Below are positions 32,663 to 41,789 of a DNA stretch of 64,000 nt, piece by piece. A program made the translations under genes and the position numbers. This stretch comes from Salinisphaera sp040361255. GTDB taxonomy: Bacteria > Pseudomonadota > Gammaproteobacteria > Nevskiales > Salinisphaeraceae. The notes under the pieces were generated by a model that was not told the origin of the DNA, ran no database searches, and saw only the letters and a program-made list of their open reading frames with translations. The stretch spans positions 136,608 through 200,607 of the forward strand of contig NZ_APNG01000007.1 of the NCBI RefSeq assembly GCF_040361255.1, in the 5' to 3' direction. Position 1 is the stretch's first letter; each line of letters begins with the position of its first letter.

Positions 32663-33271
32663 GTGGAAAACTATCTCAGTATCCTGATCAAATCGGTCTT
32701 CATCGAGAATCTGGCCTTGGCCTTCTTTCTCGGGATGTGCACCTTTCTGGCGCTGTCGAAGAAAATCTCGACCGCGATCGGCCTGGGCGTGGCGGTTATC
32801 GTCGTGCAAGGCCTGACCGTGCCGGTCAACAACCTGATCTACCAGCACCTGCTCAAGGAAGGCGCGCTGGCCTGGGCCGGTCTGCCGAATACCGATCTGA
32901 GCTTTCTCGGGCTGATCAGCTATATCGGCGTGATCGCCGCCATCGTACAGATACTGGAAATGTTTCTGGATCGGTTCGTGCCGGCGCTGTATGCGGCCCT
33001 GGGTATCTTTCTGCCGCTGATTACCGTGAACTGCGCGATCATGGGCGGTTCGCTGTTCATGGTCGAACGCGACTACGGCTTCGGCGAAAGTGTGACCTAT
33101 GGTCTGGGCAGTGGCATCGGCTGGGCGCTGGCGATTGCGGCCCTGGCCGGCGTACGCGAAAAGCTCAAGTATTCCGATGTGCCGGACGGCCTTCAGGGGC
33201 TGGGCATCACCTTCATCACTGTGGGTCTGATGTCGCTTGGCTTCATGGCCTTTTCCGGTATCCAGCTCTAG
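32663..33271 (+). CDS. nqrE: Na+-translocating NADH:quinone reductase subunit E
   Basis: Six-helix membrane subunit homologous to RnfA and inverted relative to NqrD. 202 residues starting at GTG 32663. Segments SVFIENLALAFFLGMCTFLA and LPLITVNCAIMGGSLFM hold the cysteines that pair with NqrD. Gap to nqrD is 24 nt. Confidence 0.96.
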   Translation: MENYLSILIKSVFIENLALAFFLGMCTFLALSKKISTAIGLGVAVIVVQGLTVPVNNLIYQHLLKEGALAWAGLPNTDLSFLGLISYIGVIAAIVQILEMFLDRFVPALYAALGIFLPLITVNCAIMGGSLFMVERDYGFGESVTYGLGSGIGWALAIAALAGVREKLKYSDVPDGLQGLGITFITVGLMSLGFMAFSGIQL

Positions 33272-33301
33272 ATAGGCGGCTTTGCGAGAACGTGAGAACT
33301 C

Positions 33302-34531
33302 ATGGGTGAACTAGCGCAAATCAGTCTCGGTGTCGCCGTCTTTACCGGCGTCGTCCTGTTTCTCGTGGTGGTGATTCTGCTGGCGAAGTCGCGGCTTGTT
33401 GCCAGCGGTAACGTCAATATCGAGATTAACGGCGAAAAGACGATCAAGGCCGCGGTGGGCACCAAATTGCTGGGCGCACTGGCCGATTCCAAGCTCTATG
33501 TGTCGTCGGCCTGCGGTGGCGGCGGCACCTGCGCCCAGTGCCGGGTGAAAGTGCTCGAAGGCGGCGGCGCGATCCTGCCCACCGAGGAAAGCCATATCAA
33601 CAAGCGCGAAGCGCGCGAAGGGGATCGGCTGTCCTGCCAGGTGACCGTCAAGCAGGACATGAAGATCAAGGTTCCCGAGGAGGTCTTCGGCGTCAAGCAG
33701 TGGAAGTGCAAGGTGCGCTCCAATGACAACGTCGCCACCTTCATCAAGGAACTGGTGCTGGAACTGCCCGAGGGCGAGCACGTCAATTTCCGCGCCGGCG
33801 GTTATATCCAGATCACCTGTCCGCCGCACGAGGTGGCTTACAAGGACTTCGTGATCGACGAGCGCTTCCATGAGGACTGGGATACCCATAACCTGTGGCG
33901 CTATGTCTCGAAGGTCGACGAAACGGTAACGCGCGCGTACTCGATGGCGAACTATCCGGAAGAGAAGGGCATCATCATGCTCAATGTCCGGATCGCCACG
34001 CCGCCGCCGCGCAATCCGGACGTCAAGCCGGGCGAAATGAGCTCCTATATCTTCTCGCTCAAGCCGGGCGATGAAGTACTCATTTCCGGACCGTTCGGCG
34101 AATTCTTTGCCAAGGATACCGACGCCGAGATGGTGTTCGTGGGCGGTGGCGCCGGTATGGCGCCGATGCGTTCGCACATCTTCGATCAACTCGGGCGGAT
34201 CAAGACCAACCGCAAGATGTCGTTCTGGTACGGCGCGCGTTCCAAGCGTGAGATGTTCTATGTGAACGACTTCGACACGCTCGCGCAGGAGAACGACAAC
34301 TTCACCTGGACCGTGGCCCTGTCCGACGCCAAGGAAGAGGATGAATGGACCGGCGAGACCGGCTTCATTCATAACGTGCTCTATGAGCGCTACCTCAAGG
34401 ATCACCCCGCGCCGGAAGATTGCGAATACTATCTTTGCGGGCCGCCGATCATGAATGCGTCGGTGATCAGCATGCTCGAAGACCTCGGCGTGGAGCCGGA
34501 AAACATCATGCTGGACGACTTCGGCGGCTAG
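33302..34531 (+). CDS. nqrF: Na+-translocating NADH:quinone reductase subunit F
   Basis: Electron-entry subunit: NADH to FAD to a 2Fe-2S centre. 409 residues. An N-terminal membrane helix (about 9-28) is followed by the plant-type ferredoxin cysteines 71, 77, 80 (SACGGGGTCAQC) and 112, then the FAD motif RAYSMANYPEE and NADH motifs GGGAGMAPMRSH and YYLCGPPIMNASV. It ends the nqrA-F series and is followed by an intrinsic terminator. Confidence 0.97.
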   Translation: MGELAQISLGVAVFTGVVLFLVVVILLAKSRLVASGNVNIEINGEKTIKAAVGTKLLGALADSKLYVSSACGGGGTCAQCRVKVLEGGGAILPTEESHINKREAREGDRLSCQVTVKQDMKIKVPEEVFGVKQWKCKVRSNDNVATFIKELVLELPEGEHVNFRAGGYIQITCPPHEVAYKDFVIDERFHEDWDTHNLWRYVSKVDETVTRAYSMANYPEEKGIIMLNVRIATPPPRNPDVKPGEMSSYIFSLKPGDEVLISGPFGEFFAKDTDAEMVFVGGGAGMAPMRSHIFDQLGRIKTNRKMSFWYGARSKREMFYVNDFDTLAQENDNFTWTVALSDAKEEDEWTGETGFIHNVLYERYLKDHPAPEDCEYYLCGPPIMNASVISMLEDLGVEPENIMLDDFGG

Positions 34532-34613
34532 GGTCGGCCTATGCGCGCTGCCGGCTTCGCATTCGCCTGCAGAGCTCGCCGTGGTGCGCAGGTTGCCCGT
34601 AACCGTCATTCGA

Positions 34614-34646
34614 CCCCGCGTCCGGCTTAGCCAGCGCGGGGTTTTT
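34614..34646 (+). terminator. nqrABCDEF terminator
   Basis: CCCCGCG (34614-34620), 14-nt loop, CGCGGGG (34635-34641), TTTTT. It separates the six structural genes from apbE-nqrM. Confidence 0.9.
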
Positions 34647-34715
34647 ACGTTGAGCGCGCCGCAGCCGCCGATGACGGGCTGACAAGCGCGCTGTCGATAA
34701 CGCGCAGGAACCCCT

Positions 34716-35777
34716 ATGCATCGCAAACTTCGTGATTTCGGCCCGGCGCGGGCGGCCAGTGGCGTGTTCTTCGCGCTCGCGTTCGCGCTCGTGCTAGCCG
34801 CCTGTACCGGTGAGCAGCGCGAGCCGGTGCGCGTGGAGGGGCCGGCTCAGGGCACCACCTATAGCGTGACGGTCATGAATCCGCCGGCCGACCTCGACGA
34901 GGCCGGCCTGAAGGACGCCATGGGCACGGTTATCGCACGCATCGACGCCCAGATGTCGACGTGGCGCGACGATTCCGAGATCGTGCGTTTCAATGCCGCG
35001 CCATCCGGCGAATGGGTCTCGGTATCACCCGAGCTTGCCGAGTTGAGTGCGCAGGCCTTGGCCATTGGCAAGGAGACCGGGGGCGCGTTTGACGTAACTC
35101 TGGGCCCGATTCTCAAGGTCTGGGGGTTCGGTGCCGACGCCGATGCACCCAGCCATCTGCCGACCGCCGACGAGCTGGCCGCCGCGCGCGAAAAGACCGG
35201 CATCGGCCTCATCGACGTGCGACAAGATCCGCCAGCACTGCGCAAGCGCTCGCCCAACGTCACGCTCGATCTTGCCGGTCTGGCCCAGGGCTATACCGTC
35301 GATCTGATGGCCGCGCGCCTCGATTCCCTGGGCGCGAAGCGCTATCTCGTAGAGCTCGGCGGCGAGCTCTACGCCAAGGGCAACAAGCGCGGCCGTTCGC
35401 CCTGGCGTATCGGTATCGAAAAACCCAAGGCCGGTACCCGGGAGATCGAGCGCGTGGTGGGGCTGGCCAATGCCGGTATGACCACCTCGGGCGATTATCG
35501 CGACTATTTCGAGCTCGACGGTCGGCGTTTTTCGCATACCATCGACCCGCGCACGGGGCGCCCGGTGGCCCACGATTTGCGCGCGGTCACGGTCATTGCG
35601 CCGGACGCGACCACCGCCGATGCGATGGCGACCGCGCTTTTGGTCATGGGCCCCGAAGCCGGACTGCGCTATGCCAACGAACACCAGCTGGCCGCGCTGT
35701 TCGTGAGTGGCGAGGCACCCGCGTATACTGAAAGCTACTCCAAGGCATTCGAACCCTATATCGAGGACTCGAAATGA
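34716..35777 (+). CDS. apbE: FAD:protein FMN transferase (lipoprotein)
   Basis: Periplasmic, lipid-anchored enzyme that attaches FMN to Thr in NqrB and NqrC. 353 residues. Signal peptide with lipobox VLAAC (Cys30). Family motifs are GTTYSVTV near the start, MSTWRDDSEIVRFN, LDLAGLAQGYTVDL, LVELGGELYAKG and HTIDPRTGRP, followed by the metal/flavin-site segment APDATTADAMATALLVMG. Position directly after nqrF supports Nqr maturation as its job. Confidence 0.96.
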   Translation: MHRKLRDFGPARAASGVFFALAFALVLAACTGEQREPVRVEGPAQGTTYSVTVMNPPADLDEAGLKDAMGTVIARIDAQMSTWRDDSEIVRFNAAPSGEWVSVSPELAELSAQALAIGKETGGAFDVTLGPILKVWGFGADADAPSHLPTADELAAAREKTGIGLIDVRQDPPALRKRSPNVTLDLAGLAQGYTVDLMAARLDSLGAKRYLVELGGELYAKGNKRGRSPWRIGIEKPKAGTREIERVVGLANAGMTTSGDYRDYFELDGRRFSHTIDPRTGRPVAHDLRAVTVIAPDATTADAMATALLVMGPEAGLRYANEHQLAALFVSGEAPAYTESYSKAFEPYIEDSK

Positions 35778-35962
35778 CACAGCTCGTAATACTCACGCTG
35801 GTGGCCTTCGCGGTCATGGCGCTGGTCGTCGCCGGCATGGCCGTCGGGGTCATGGTGACCGGACGCGAGATCAAGGGTAGCTGCGGCGGCGTCGGTGGCG
35901 GCGATTGTGCCTGTAGCAAGGGCGGCAGTTGTCCGACGGACGACAAGGCCGGCTCGCACTGA
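35774..35962 (+). CDS. nqrM: Na+-NQR maturation protein NqrM
   Basis: Small membrane protein needed for Nqr assembly, proposed to deliver iron for the NqrD/NqrE centre. 62 residues: one N-terminal helix (about 5-28) and a Cys-rich tail, GSCGGVGGGDCACSKGGSC, with four cysteines, the DUF539 hallmark. Overlaps the apbE stop by four bases (ATGA) and shares one base with the following CBS gene. Confidence 0.95.
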   Translation: MTQLVILTLVAFAVMALVVAGMAVGVMVTGREIKGSCGGVGGGDCACSKGGSCPTDDKAGSH

Positions 35963-36360
35963 TGTCGGCCCCGTCGCTGCTCATAAAGGATCATATGCGC
36001 GAGGTCATGGTGACCTTTCGCGCCGATACCGACGTCTTGCGTGCGGTACATCTATTGCTCGAAAACGGGGTGTCCGGCGCGCCGGTCACCGACCGCCTGG
36101 GCAATATCATCGGCTTTCTGTCGGAGAAGGATGTGATGGGCATCGCCCTCGAGGCGGGCTATTACGCCGACACCGCGGGCACCATCGAACGCCTGATGTC
36201 GAAAAAAGTCGTGACAGTGGACGCAGAAGATAGTATTGTTAGCGCCGCTCGGATATTCCGGGACTCGTCGATGAAGACGCTGCCGGTGATGCTCAATGGG
36301 CGTCTGGCCGGTATGCTGACCCGTCGCGACGTGCTCCGGGCATTCGAGCGGCAACGCTAG
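35962..36360 (+). CDS. Tandem CBS-domain protein
   Basis: 132 residues made of two CBS domains: one at about 8-65 (MREVMVTFRADTDVLRAVHL to GFLSEKDVM) and one at about 75-130 (MSKKVVTVDAEDSIVSAARI to GMLTRRDVLRAF). Such pairs bind adenine nucleotides as sensors; no catalytic domain is attached. I start it at ATG 35962, which overlaps the nqrM stop (TGATG), so it is translationally coupled to nqrM. A role in regulating the Na+ pump is only a suggestion from position. Confidence 0.85.
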   Translation: MSAPSLLIKDHMREVMVTFRADTDVLRAVHLLLENGVSGAPVTDRLGNIIGFLSEKDVMGIALEAGYYADTAGTIERLMSKKVVTVDAEDSIVSAARIFRDSSMKTLPVMLNGRLAGMLTRRDVLRAFERQR

Positions 36361-36429
36361 TCGAACGCTGTATTTCAGGTAGGTGTTCGGCGGCCGATTT
36401 TGTAGAAGCTGTATTGGCGAATCAGGCCC

Positions 36430-36458
36430 TTGCATTATGAAGGCCAAGTCATTATAGT
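36430..36458 (+). promoter_or_regulatory. promoter of initiator tRNA
   Basis: TTGCAT (36430-36435), 17-nt spacer, TATAGT (36453-36458), then a GC-rich discriminator (TTCGCGCC). The tRNA begins 15 nt later. A GC-rich discriminator suggests stringent control. Confidence 0.8.
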
Positions 36459-36472
36459 TTCGCGCCATCGGG

Positions 36473-36549
36473 TGCGGGGTGGAGCAGTCTGGCAGCTCGT
36501 CGGGCTCATAACCCGAAGGTCGCAGGTTCGAATCCTGCCCCCGCTACCA
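36473..36549 (+). tRNA. initiator tRNA-Met (CAT)
   Basis: 77 nt with encoded CCA. The anticodon stem has the three consecutive G-C pairs of initiators (TCGGG-CTCATAA-CCCGA), and position 1 does not pair with 72 (U with U), the second initiator trait. T arm GCAGG-TTCGAAT-CCTGC. It precedes rimP as metY does in E. coli. Confidence 0.96.
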
Positions 36550-36564
36550 CATCTTGGTTGGATT

Positions 36565-36591
36565 AAAAGCCCCCGATGCGGGGCTTTTTTT
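36565..36591 (+). terminator. terminator/attenuator between tRNA-fMet and rimP
   Basis: AAAA-GCCCC (36569-36573), short loop, GGGGC (36580-36584), TTTTTTT. Since no separate rimP promoter is obvious, partial read-through probably feeds rimP-nusA-infB. Confidence 0.85.
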
Positions 36592-36602
36592 ATTGGCGCT
36601 TT

Positions 36603-37055
36603 ATGTCGCAACGTCTTCACGAACTGCTCGAGCCGATCGTCACTGATCTGGGTTACGAGCTCTGGCATCTCGAATCCGTGGGTGCGGGGCGCAGCCGTGT
36701 GCTGCGTCTGTATATCGACTCGCCGGACGGTATCGCGCTCGAGGACTGTGAAGCAGTCAGTCACGAGGTGAGTGCCGCGCTGGATGTCGAAGACGAAGGC
36801 AGCGGTGAATACCAGCTGGAAGTCTCGTCGCCCGGCCTGGATCGGCCGCTGATTACCGGCGAACATTTTCGCCGTTTTATCGGCCATCGCGCCCGCGTGA
36901 ACATGTTCGCGCCGGTCGGCGGCAAGCGCAAACTGCGCGGCACGATTCTCGCCGTTAACGGCGACACGGTTGATTTGGGCTGTGACGACCAGACATACAG
37001 CTTGGCGACAGGTGATATGGCAAAAGCCCGACTGGAGCCCGTTTTTGAAGAATAG
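36603..37055 (+). CDS. rimP: Ribosome maturation factor RimP
   Basis: Needed for 30S assembly. 150 residues: an N-terminal alpha-beta domain (LHELLEPIVTDLGYELWHLE, LRLYIDSPDGIALEDCEAVSHEVSAALD, YQLEVSSPGLDRPL) and a C-terminal SH3-like domain. The start at 36603 (MSQRLHE) is chosen because any upstream start would lie in the terminator stem. First protein gene of the rimP-nusA-infB-rbfA-truB-rpsO-pnp cluster. Confidence 0.96.
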   Translation: MSQRLHELLEPIVTDLGYELWHLESVGAGRSRVLRLYIDSPDGIALEDCEAVSHEVSAALDVEDEGSGEYQLEVSSPGLDRPLITGEHFRRFIGHRARVNMFAPVGGKRKLRGTILAVNGDTVDLGCDDQTYSLATGDMAKARLEPVFEE

Positions 37056-37115
37056 AGGCCTTGTCGAGGCGGTTTTGCCGGTCAAACGCAACACGAACGA
37101 TTTCGGGTGGCAGCG

Positions 37116-38639
37116 ATGAACAAGAATGTCCTATTGGTCGCCGAGGCGGTTTCCAACGAAAAAGGCGTCGATCGAGAGATCATTTTCGAAGCGATCGAAG
37201 CCGCGCTGGCCTCGGCGACGCGCAAGAAGCACGGCGGCGAGATTGCTGTGCGTGTCGCGGTCGACCGCAAGACCGGCCACTACGAAACCTTCCGCCGCTG
37301 GCAGGTCATCGAGCCGGGCGCCGAAGGCGAGGATGGCGAGCCGGTGTTCATCGAAGCGCCCGAGCGCGAAATCTCGCTCGAAGCCGCGCGCGAAAACCAC
37401 CCGGATATCCAGGCCGGCGAGTTCATCGAAGAGCCGATGGAATCGGTCGAATTCGGCCGTATCGCCGCCCAGGCCGCCAAGCAGGTCATCGTGCAGAAGG
37501 TGCGCGAAGCTGAGCGCGCCCAGATCGTGGATCAGTACAAGCATCGCGTTGGCGAGCTGATTACGGGGCTGGTCAAGCGCATGGAGCGCGGCGCGGTGAT
37601 TCTGGATCTGGGCGGCAATGCCGAGGCCATTATCCCGCGCGATCAGATGATTCCGCGCGAGCCGATGCGCCCGGGCGATCGCGTACGTGGCTATCTCTAC
37701 GACGTGCGGCCCGAACAACGCGGCCCGCAGCTGTTCGTGTCGCGCACCAAGCCGGAATTTCTGCTTGAGCTGTTCAAGCTGGAAGTCCCGGAAGTCGGTC
37801 AGGGCCTGATCGAACTGCGCGGTGCGGCCCGCGATCCGGGGCTGCGCGCCAAGATATCGGTGCTCGCCAAGGATCGGCGTATCGATCCCGTGGGTGCCTG
37901 TGTGGGCATGCGCGGTTCGCGCGTACAGAGCGTGTCGAACGAGCTCGCCGGCGAACGCATCGACATCATCATGTGGAACGAAAACCCGGCCCAGTTCGTG
38001 ATTAACGCGATGGCGCCGGCCGAGGTCGAGTCGATCGTACTCGACGAAGATTCGAACAGCATGGATCTGGCGGTCGCCGAAGACGTGCTCGCCAAGGCGA
38101 TTGGTCGTGGCGGTCAGAATATCCGTCTGGCCTCGGAGCTGACCGGCTGGAAGCTCAACGTGATGACCGTCGAAGATGCCGACGCCAAGAGCGAAGCCGA
38201 AGGCGAGGCCTTGCAGGCGATGTTCCGCGATCAGCTGGATGTCGACGACGAAGTGGCGGTCATCCTGGTGCAGGAAGGCTTTACCACGACCGAAGAAATC
38301 GCCTACGTGCCGCTTGACGAGCTCGCCGAGATCGAGGAATTCGACGAGGATATCGTCGAGGAACTGCGTAATCGCGCCCGCGATTATCTGCTCTCGAAGG
38401 CGATTTCCAGCGTCGAAGGCGGCGACGAACCCGAAGATGATCTCTACGAGGTCGAGGGTGTCGATGAAGAACTGGCCGCACGGCTTGCGGAAAACGGTAT
38501 CCTCTCGCGCGACGATCTGGCTGAACTGGGTGCAGATGAACTCGTCGAGATGGTCGATATGGATGAGGCACGTGCCGGCGAGCTGATTATGGCTGCGCGG
38601 GCGCACTGGTTTGCTGACGAGCAGGCCGACGCCGAATAG
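37116..38639 (+). CDS. nusA: Transcription termination/antitermination protein NusA
   Basis: RNA polymerase-associated factor controlling pausing, termination and antitermination. 507 residues: N-terminal polymerase-binding domain (MNKNVLLVAEAVSNEKGV), S1 domain (about 135-200), two KH domains (GACVGMRGSRVQSVSNEL, AIGRGGQNIRLASELTGW) and two acidic C-terminal repeats, as in gammaproteobacteria. ATG 37116 matches the E. coli start; a GTG three codons earlier is possible. Confidence 0.97.
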   Translation: MNKNVLLVAEAVSNEKGVDREIIFEAIEAALASATRKKHGGEIAVRVAVDRKTGHYETFRRWQVIEPGAEGEDGEPVFIEAPEREISLEAARENHPDIQAGEFIEEPMESVEFGRIAAQAAKQVIVQKVREAERAQIVDQYKHRVGELITGLVKRMERGAVILDLGGNAEAIIPRDQMIPREPMRPGDRVRGYLYDVRPEQRGPQLFVSRTKPEFLLELFKLEVPEVGQGLIELRGAARDPGLRAKISVLAKDRRIDPVGACVGMRGSRVQSVSNELAGERIDIIMWNENPAQFVINAMAPAEVESIVLDEDSNSMDLAVAEDVLAKAIGRGGQNIRLASELTGWKLNVMTVEDADAKSEAEGEALQAMFRDQLDVDDEVAVILVQEGFTTTEEIAYVPLDELAEIEEFDEDIVEELRNRARDYLLSKAISSVEGGDEPEDDLYEVEGVDEELAARLAENGILSRDDLAELGADELVEMVDMDEARAGELIMAARAHWFADEQADAE

Positions 38640-38708
38640 AATTGTCCTGAATAAACGGACGCCCGGCGCGGCGACGCACCAGCGCGGGCCCCATGGAGTA
38701 AGCAGAAT

Positions 38709-41336
38709 ATGGCGCAAACGACAGTCAAACAGCTGGCATCGGAAGTCGGTATTCCGGTGGAGCGACTGATCACGCGCTTGGCCGAAGCCGGTGTCTCCGC
38801 TTCTACGGAGAGCGACGGCATTAGCGACGACGACAAGCTCAAGTTGCTGCGGCATCTTCGTGACAGCGGCAGCACGTCTCGTTCCGGCGGCAAGCTTGGC
38901 ACCCGCAAAAGCGGTGTGTCGCTACGGCGGCGGTCGACCTCCGAGCTGAAGGTGAATACCGGCCGGGGCGCGACCTCGGGCCGTACGGTGAGCGTGGAAG
39001 TGCGCAAGCGTCGCACCTACGTCAACCGTCAGGAGCAGGCCGAGCAACAGGCGCGTGACCAGGAAGACCAGGCGCGGGCCGAGGCCGAACGCGCAGAACA
39101 GGATCGCGTGGCCCAGGAGGCGGCCGAACAGGCACGCCGCGAAGAGGCCGAGCGCGCCGAAGCCGAGGCCAAGGCCCAGCGCGAGCAGGAAGAAGCGCTG
39201 CGCCAGCAGGCCGAGGAACGGGCCAAGCGCGAAGCCGAGATCAACGCGCAGCGCGAGGCCAAGGAAAAGGCCGATCGCGAAGCGCTGGAAAAAGAGCGGG
39301 CCAAGCGCACGGTCAAGGTCGACGATGCGCGCTCGCGTGCACAGGAAAACCTGCGCCGTGCCGCACAGAGCCACGGTCGCACGGAAGAAGACGTCGAGCG
39401 CGAAAAGAATCGCGGCAAGCGCAAGGAACTGCATGTCGCCGAAGGCAAGCAGGGCCGGCGCAAGAGCAAGAAGAAGCGGGTCACGCGCAGCGCCAGCAAG
39501 GTCAATGTCGCAACCGAACACGGTTTCGAGCGGCCGACCGCGCCGGTCGTACGCGATGTGGAAATCCCGGAACTGATCACCGTAGCCGAGCTCGCCCAGC
39601 GTATGGCGGTCAAGGGCGGCGATCTGCTCAAGCGCATGATGAAGCTGGGCGTGATGGCCACCATCAACCAGACCGTCGATCAGGATACGGCGTATCTGCT
39701 GGTTGAGGAGATGGGCCACAATCCCAAGCCGGTGAAGTCGGAGAGCGCCGAAGAGACGCTCATCGACGAAGTCCGTGCCGAGGAAGAAGAGGTTGAAGGC
39801 GTCACCCGGGCGCCGGTGGTCACGATCATGGGCCATGTCGACCACGGCAAGACCTCGCTGCTGGACTATATCCGCCGTACCAAGGTGCAGGCGGGCGAAG
39901 CCGGCGGCATTACCCAGCATATCGGCGCCTACCACGTGAAACACGACAAGGGCGCGATCACGTTCATCGATACGCCCGGCCATGCTGCGTTCACGCGCAT
40001 GCGTGCCCGCGGTGCCGAGATCACCGATATCGCGATTCTCATCGTGGCCGCGGACGACGGCGTGATGCCGCAGACCAAGGAATCGATCCAGCACGCGCGT
40101 GCCGCGGGTGTGCCGATCGTGGTCGCGGTCACCAAGATGGACGTGCCGGCCGCGGATATCGACAAGGTCAAGAGCGGGCTGTCGGCGGAAGACATCATTC
40201 CGGAAGACTGGGGCGGCGATACCATGGTGGTGCCGGTGTCCTCGCATACCGGTGAAGGCATCGACGATCTGCTGGATGCCATTCTGCTGCAGGCCGAGGT
40301 CGCCGAGTTCAAGGCGCCGATCGACGTGCCGGCGCGCGGTACGGTGATCGAATCCAGCCTCGAGAAGGGTCGCGGCCCGGTGGCCACGATTCTGGTCAAG
40401 GCCGGTACGCTCAAGCGCGGTGATGCCATTCTGGCGGGGCCGTATTTCGGGCGTGTACGTGCCATGTTCAATGAACTGGGCGAGCAGGTTAAATCCGCGG
40501 GACCGTCGATTCCGGTCGAGGTGCTGGGTCTGTCCGGCACGCCGGAAGCCGGTGACGATGCGTTTGTGGTGGCCAACGAGAAGCGGGCCAAGGAAATCGC
40601 CGCTCAGCGCGACGAGCGCGAGCGCGAGAACAAGCTGGCTCAGCAGCAGGCCGCACGTCTGGAAGAAGTGTTCTCGGCGATCGGCGAAAACGGTCCGTCG
40701 GAAACCAAGGATCTCAACCTGCTCATCAAGGGCGACGTGCAGGGCAGTGTGGAAGCGCTGGTCGAGTCGCTGGGCAAGATCCCGTCGGAAGAGGTCAAGA
40801 TCCGGATCATTTCCAGCGGCGTGGGCGGTATCAGCGAATCCGATGTCGAACTGGCCCTGGCGTCCAAGGCGATCATCATCGGCTTCAACGTGCGTGCCGA
40901 CGCCAAGGCTCGCAAGGTGATCCAGGAATCGGGCGTGGATGTGCGCTATTACAGCGTCATCTACGAAGCGATCCAGGACGTCACGGACGCGGTCAGCGGT
41001 CTGTTGGGCACGGAAGTGCGCGAAGAGATCATCGGCCTGGCCGAGGTTCGGGATGTGTTCCGCTCCTCCAAGCTCGGTGCGATCGCGGGTTGTCTGGTTG
41101 CCGATGGTAACGTCGTGCGCGGCCAGCCGATCCGCGTACTGCGCGACAACGTCGTGGTGTACGAAGGCGAGCTCGAATCGCTGCGTCGTCATAAGGACGA
41201 CGTCAATCGCGTGCCGGCTGGTACCGAGTGCGGTATTGGTGTCAAGAACTACAACGACATCAAGCCGGGCGACCAGATCGAGGTCTACGAGCGTACCGAA
41301 GTCCAGCGCGCGGTCCAGACAGCCGAGCCGGCTTAA
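38709..41336 (+). CDS. infB: Translation initiation factor IF-2
   Basis: GTPase that brings fMet-tRNA to the 30S subunit. 875 residues. N-terminal IF2 domain (TVKQLASEVGIPVERLITRL), a long charged Glu/Ala/Arg helix region (about 105-260), then the G domain: GHVDHGKTSLL (G1), DTPGHAAF (G3), TKMD (G4), followed by domains II-IV. The internal charged linker varies between species and gives many misleading antisense ORFs here. Confidence 0.98.
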   Translation: MAQTTVKQLASEVGIPVERLITRLAEAGVSASTESDGISDDDKLKLLRHLRDSGSTSRSGGKLGTRKSGVSLRRRSTSELKVNTGRGATSGRTVSVEVRKRRTYVNRQEQAEQQARDQEDQARAEAERAEQDRVAQEAAEQARREEAERAEAEAKAQREQEEALRQQAEERAKREAEINAQREAKEKADREALEKERAKRTVKVDDARSRAQENLRRAAQSHGRTEEDVEREKNRGKRKELHVAEGKQGRRKSKKKRVTRSASKVNVATEHGFERPTAPVVRDVEIPELITVAELAQRMAVKGGDLLKRMMKLGVMATINQTVDQDTAYLLVEEMGHNPKPVKSESAEETLIDEVRAEEEEVEGVTRAPVVTIMGHVDHGKTSLLDYIRRTKVQAGEAGGITQHIGAYHVKHDKGAITFIDTPGHAAFTRMRARGAEITDIAILIVAADDGVMPQTKESIQHARAAGVPIVVAVTKMDVPAADIDKVKSGLSAEDIIPEDWGGDTMVVPVSSHTGEGIDDLLDAILLQAEVAEFKAPIDVPARGTVIESSLEKGRGPVATILVKAGTLKRGDAILAGPYFGRVRAMFNELGEQVKSAGPSIPVEVLGLSGTPEAGDDAFVVANEKRAKEIAAQRDERERENKLAQQQAARLEEVFSAIGENGPSETKDLNLLIKGDVQGSVEALVESLGKIPSEEVKIRIISSGVGGISESDVELALASKAIIIGFNVRADAKARKVIQESGVDVRYYSVIYEAIQDVTDAVSGLLGTEVREEIIGLAEVRDVFRSSKLGAIAGCLVADGNVVRGQPIRVLRDNVVVYEGELESLRRHKDDVNRVPAGTECGIGVKNYNDIKPGDQIEVYERTEVQRAVQTAEPA

Positions 41337-41357
41337 GCCGGCTCGGGAGCCGAAACC

Positions 41358-41789
41358 ATGGCACGCGAATTTTCGCGCAAGCACCGGGTGGCCGAGGAGC
41401 TCAAGCGCGAGCTGGGCGTGCTCATCACCACCGAGGTGAAAGATCCGCGGGTACGTCTGGTGGCGATCACCTCGGTGGAAGTCTCCGCCGATCTGAAGTA
41501 CGCCAAGGTATTCGTGGGCAGTTTCGATGTCACCGCCCCCGTCGGGCAATCGAACGAGGCCATCGAGGGCCTGACGGCAGCGCGCGGTTTTCTCAAGCGC
41601 GCGCTGGGCAAGCGTCTGCATCTGCGCGTCATGCCGGATCTGCGCTTTATCGAGGACACCACCGAGCGTGATGCCCAGCATCTGCGCCAGGTGATCAACT
41701 CGGCCGTCGCCGAAGACCGTCGTCATGGCGATCCCATGGCCGATGACGGCGACGACGCGGGCGATAGCGAGGCGCATGGGGCGTCGTAA
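41358..41789 (+). CDS. rbfA: 30S ribosome-binding factor RbfA
   Basis: Cold-shock and 16S maturation factor. 143 residues with the KH-like core REFSRKHRVAEELKREL, DPRVRLVAITSVEVSADLKYAKVF, RLHLRVMPDLRFIEDTTERD. The C-terminal 25 residues are acidic and disordered. The last 14 bases overlap truB. Confidence 0.95.
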   Translation: MAREFSRKHRVAEELKRELGVLITTEVKDPRVRLVAITSVEVSADLKYAKVFVGSFDVTAPVGQSNEAIEGLTAARGFLKRALGKRLHLRVMPDLRFIEDTTERDAQHLRQVINSAVAEDRRHGDPMADDGDDAGDSEAHGAS

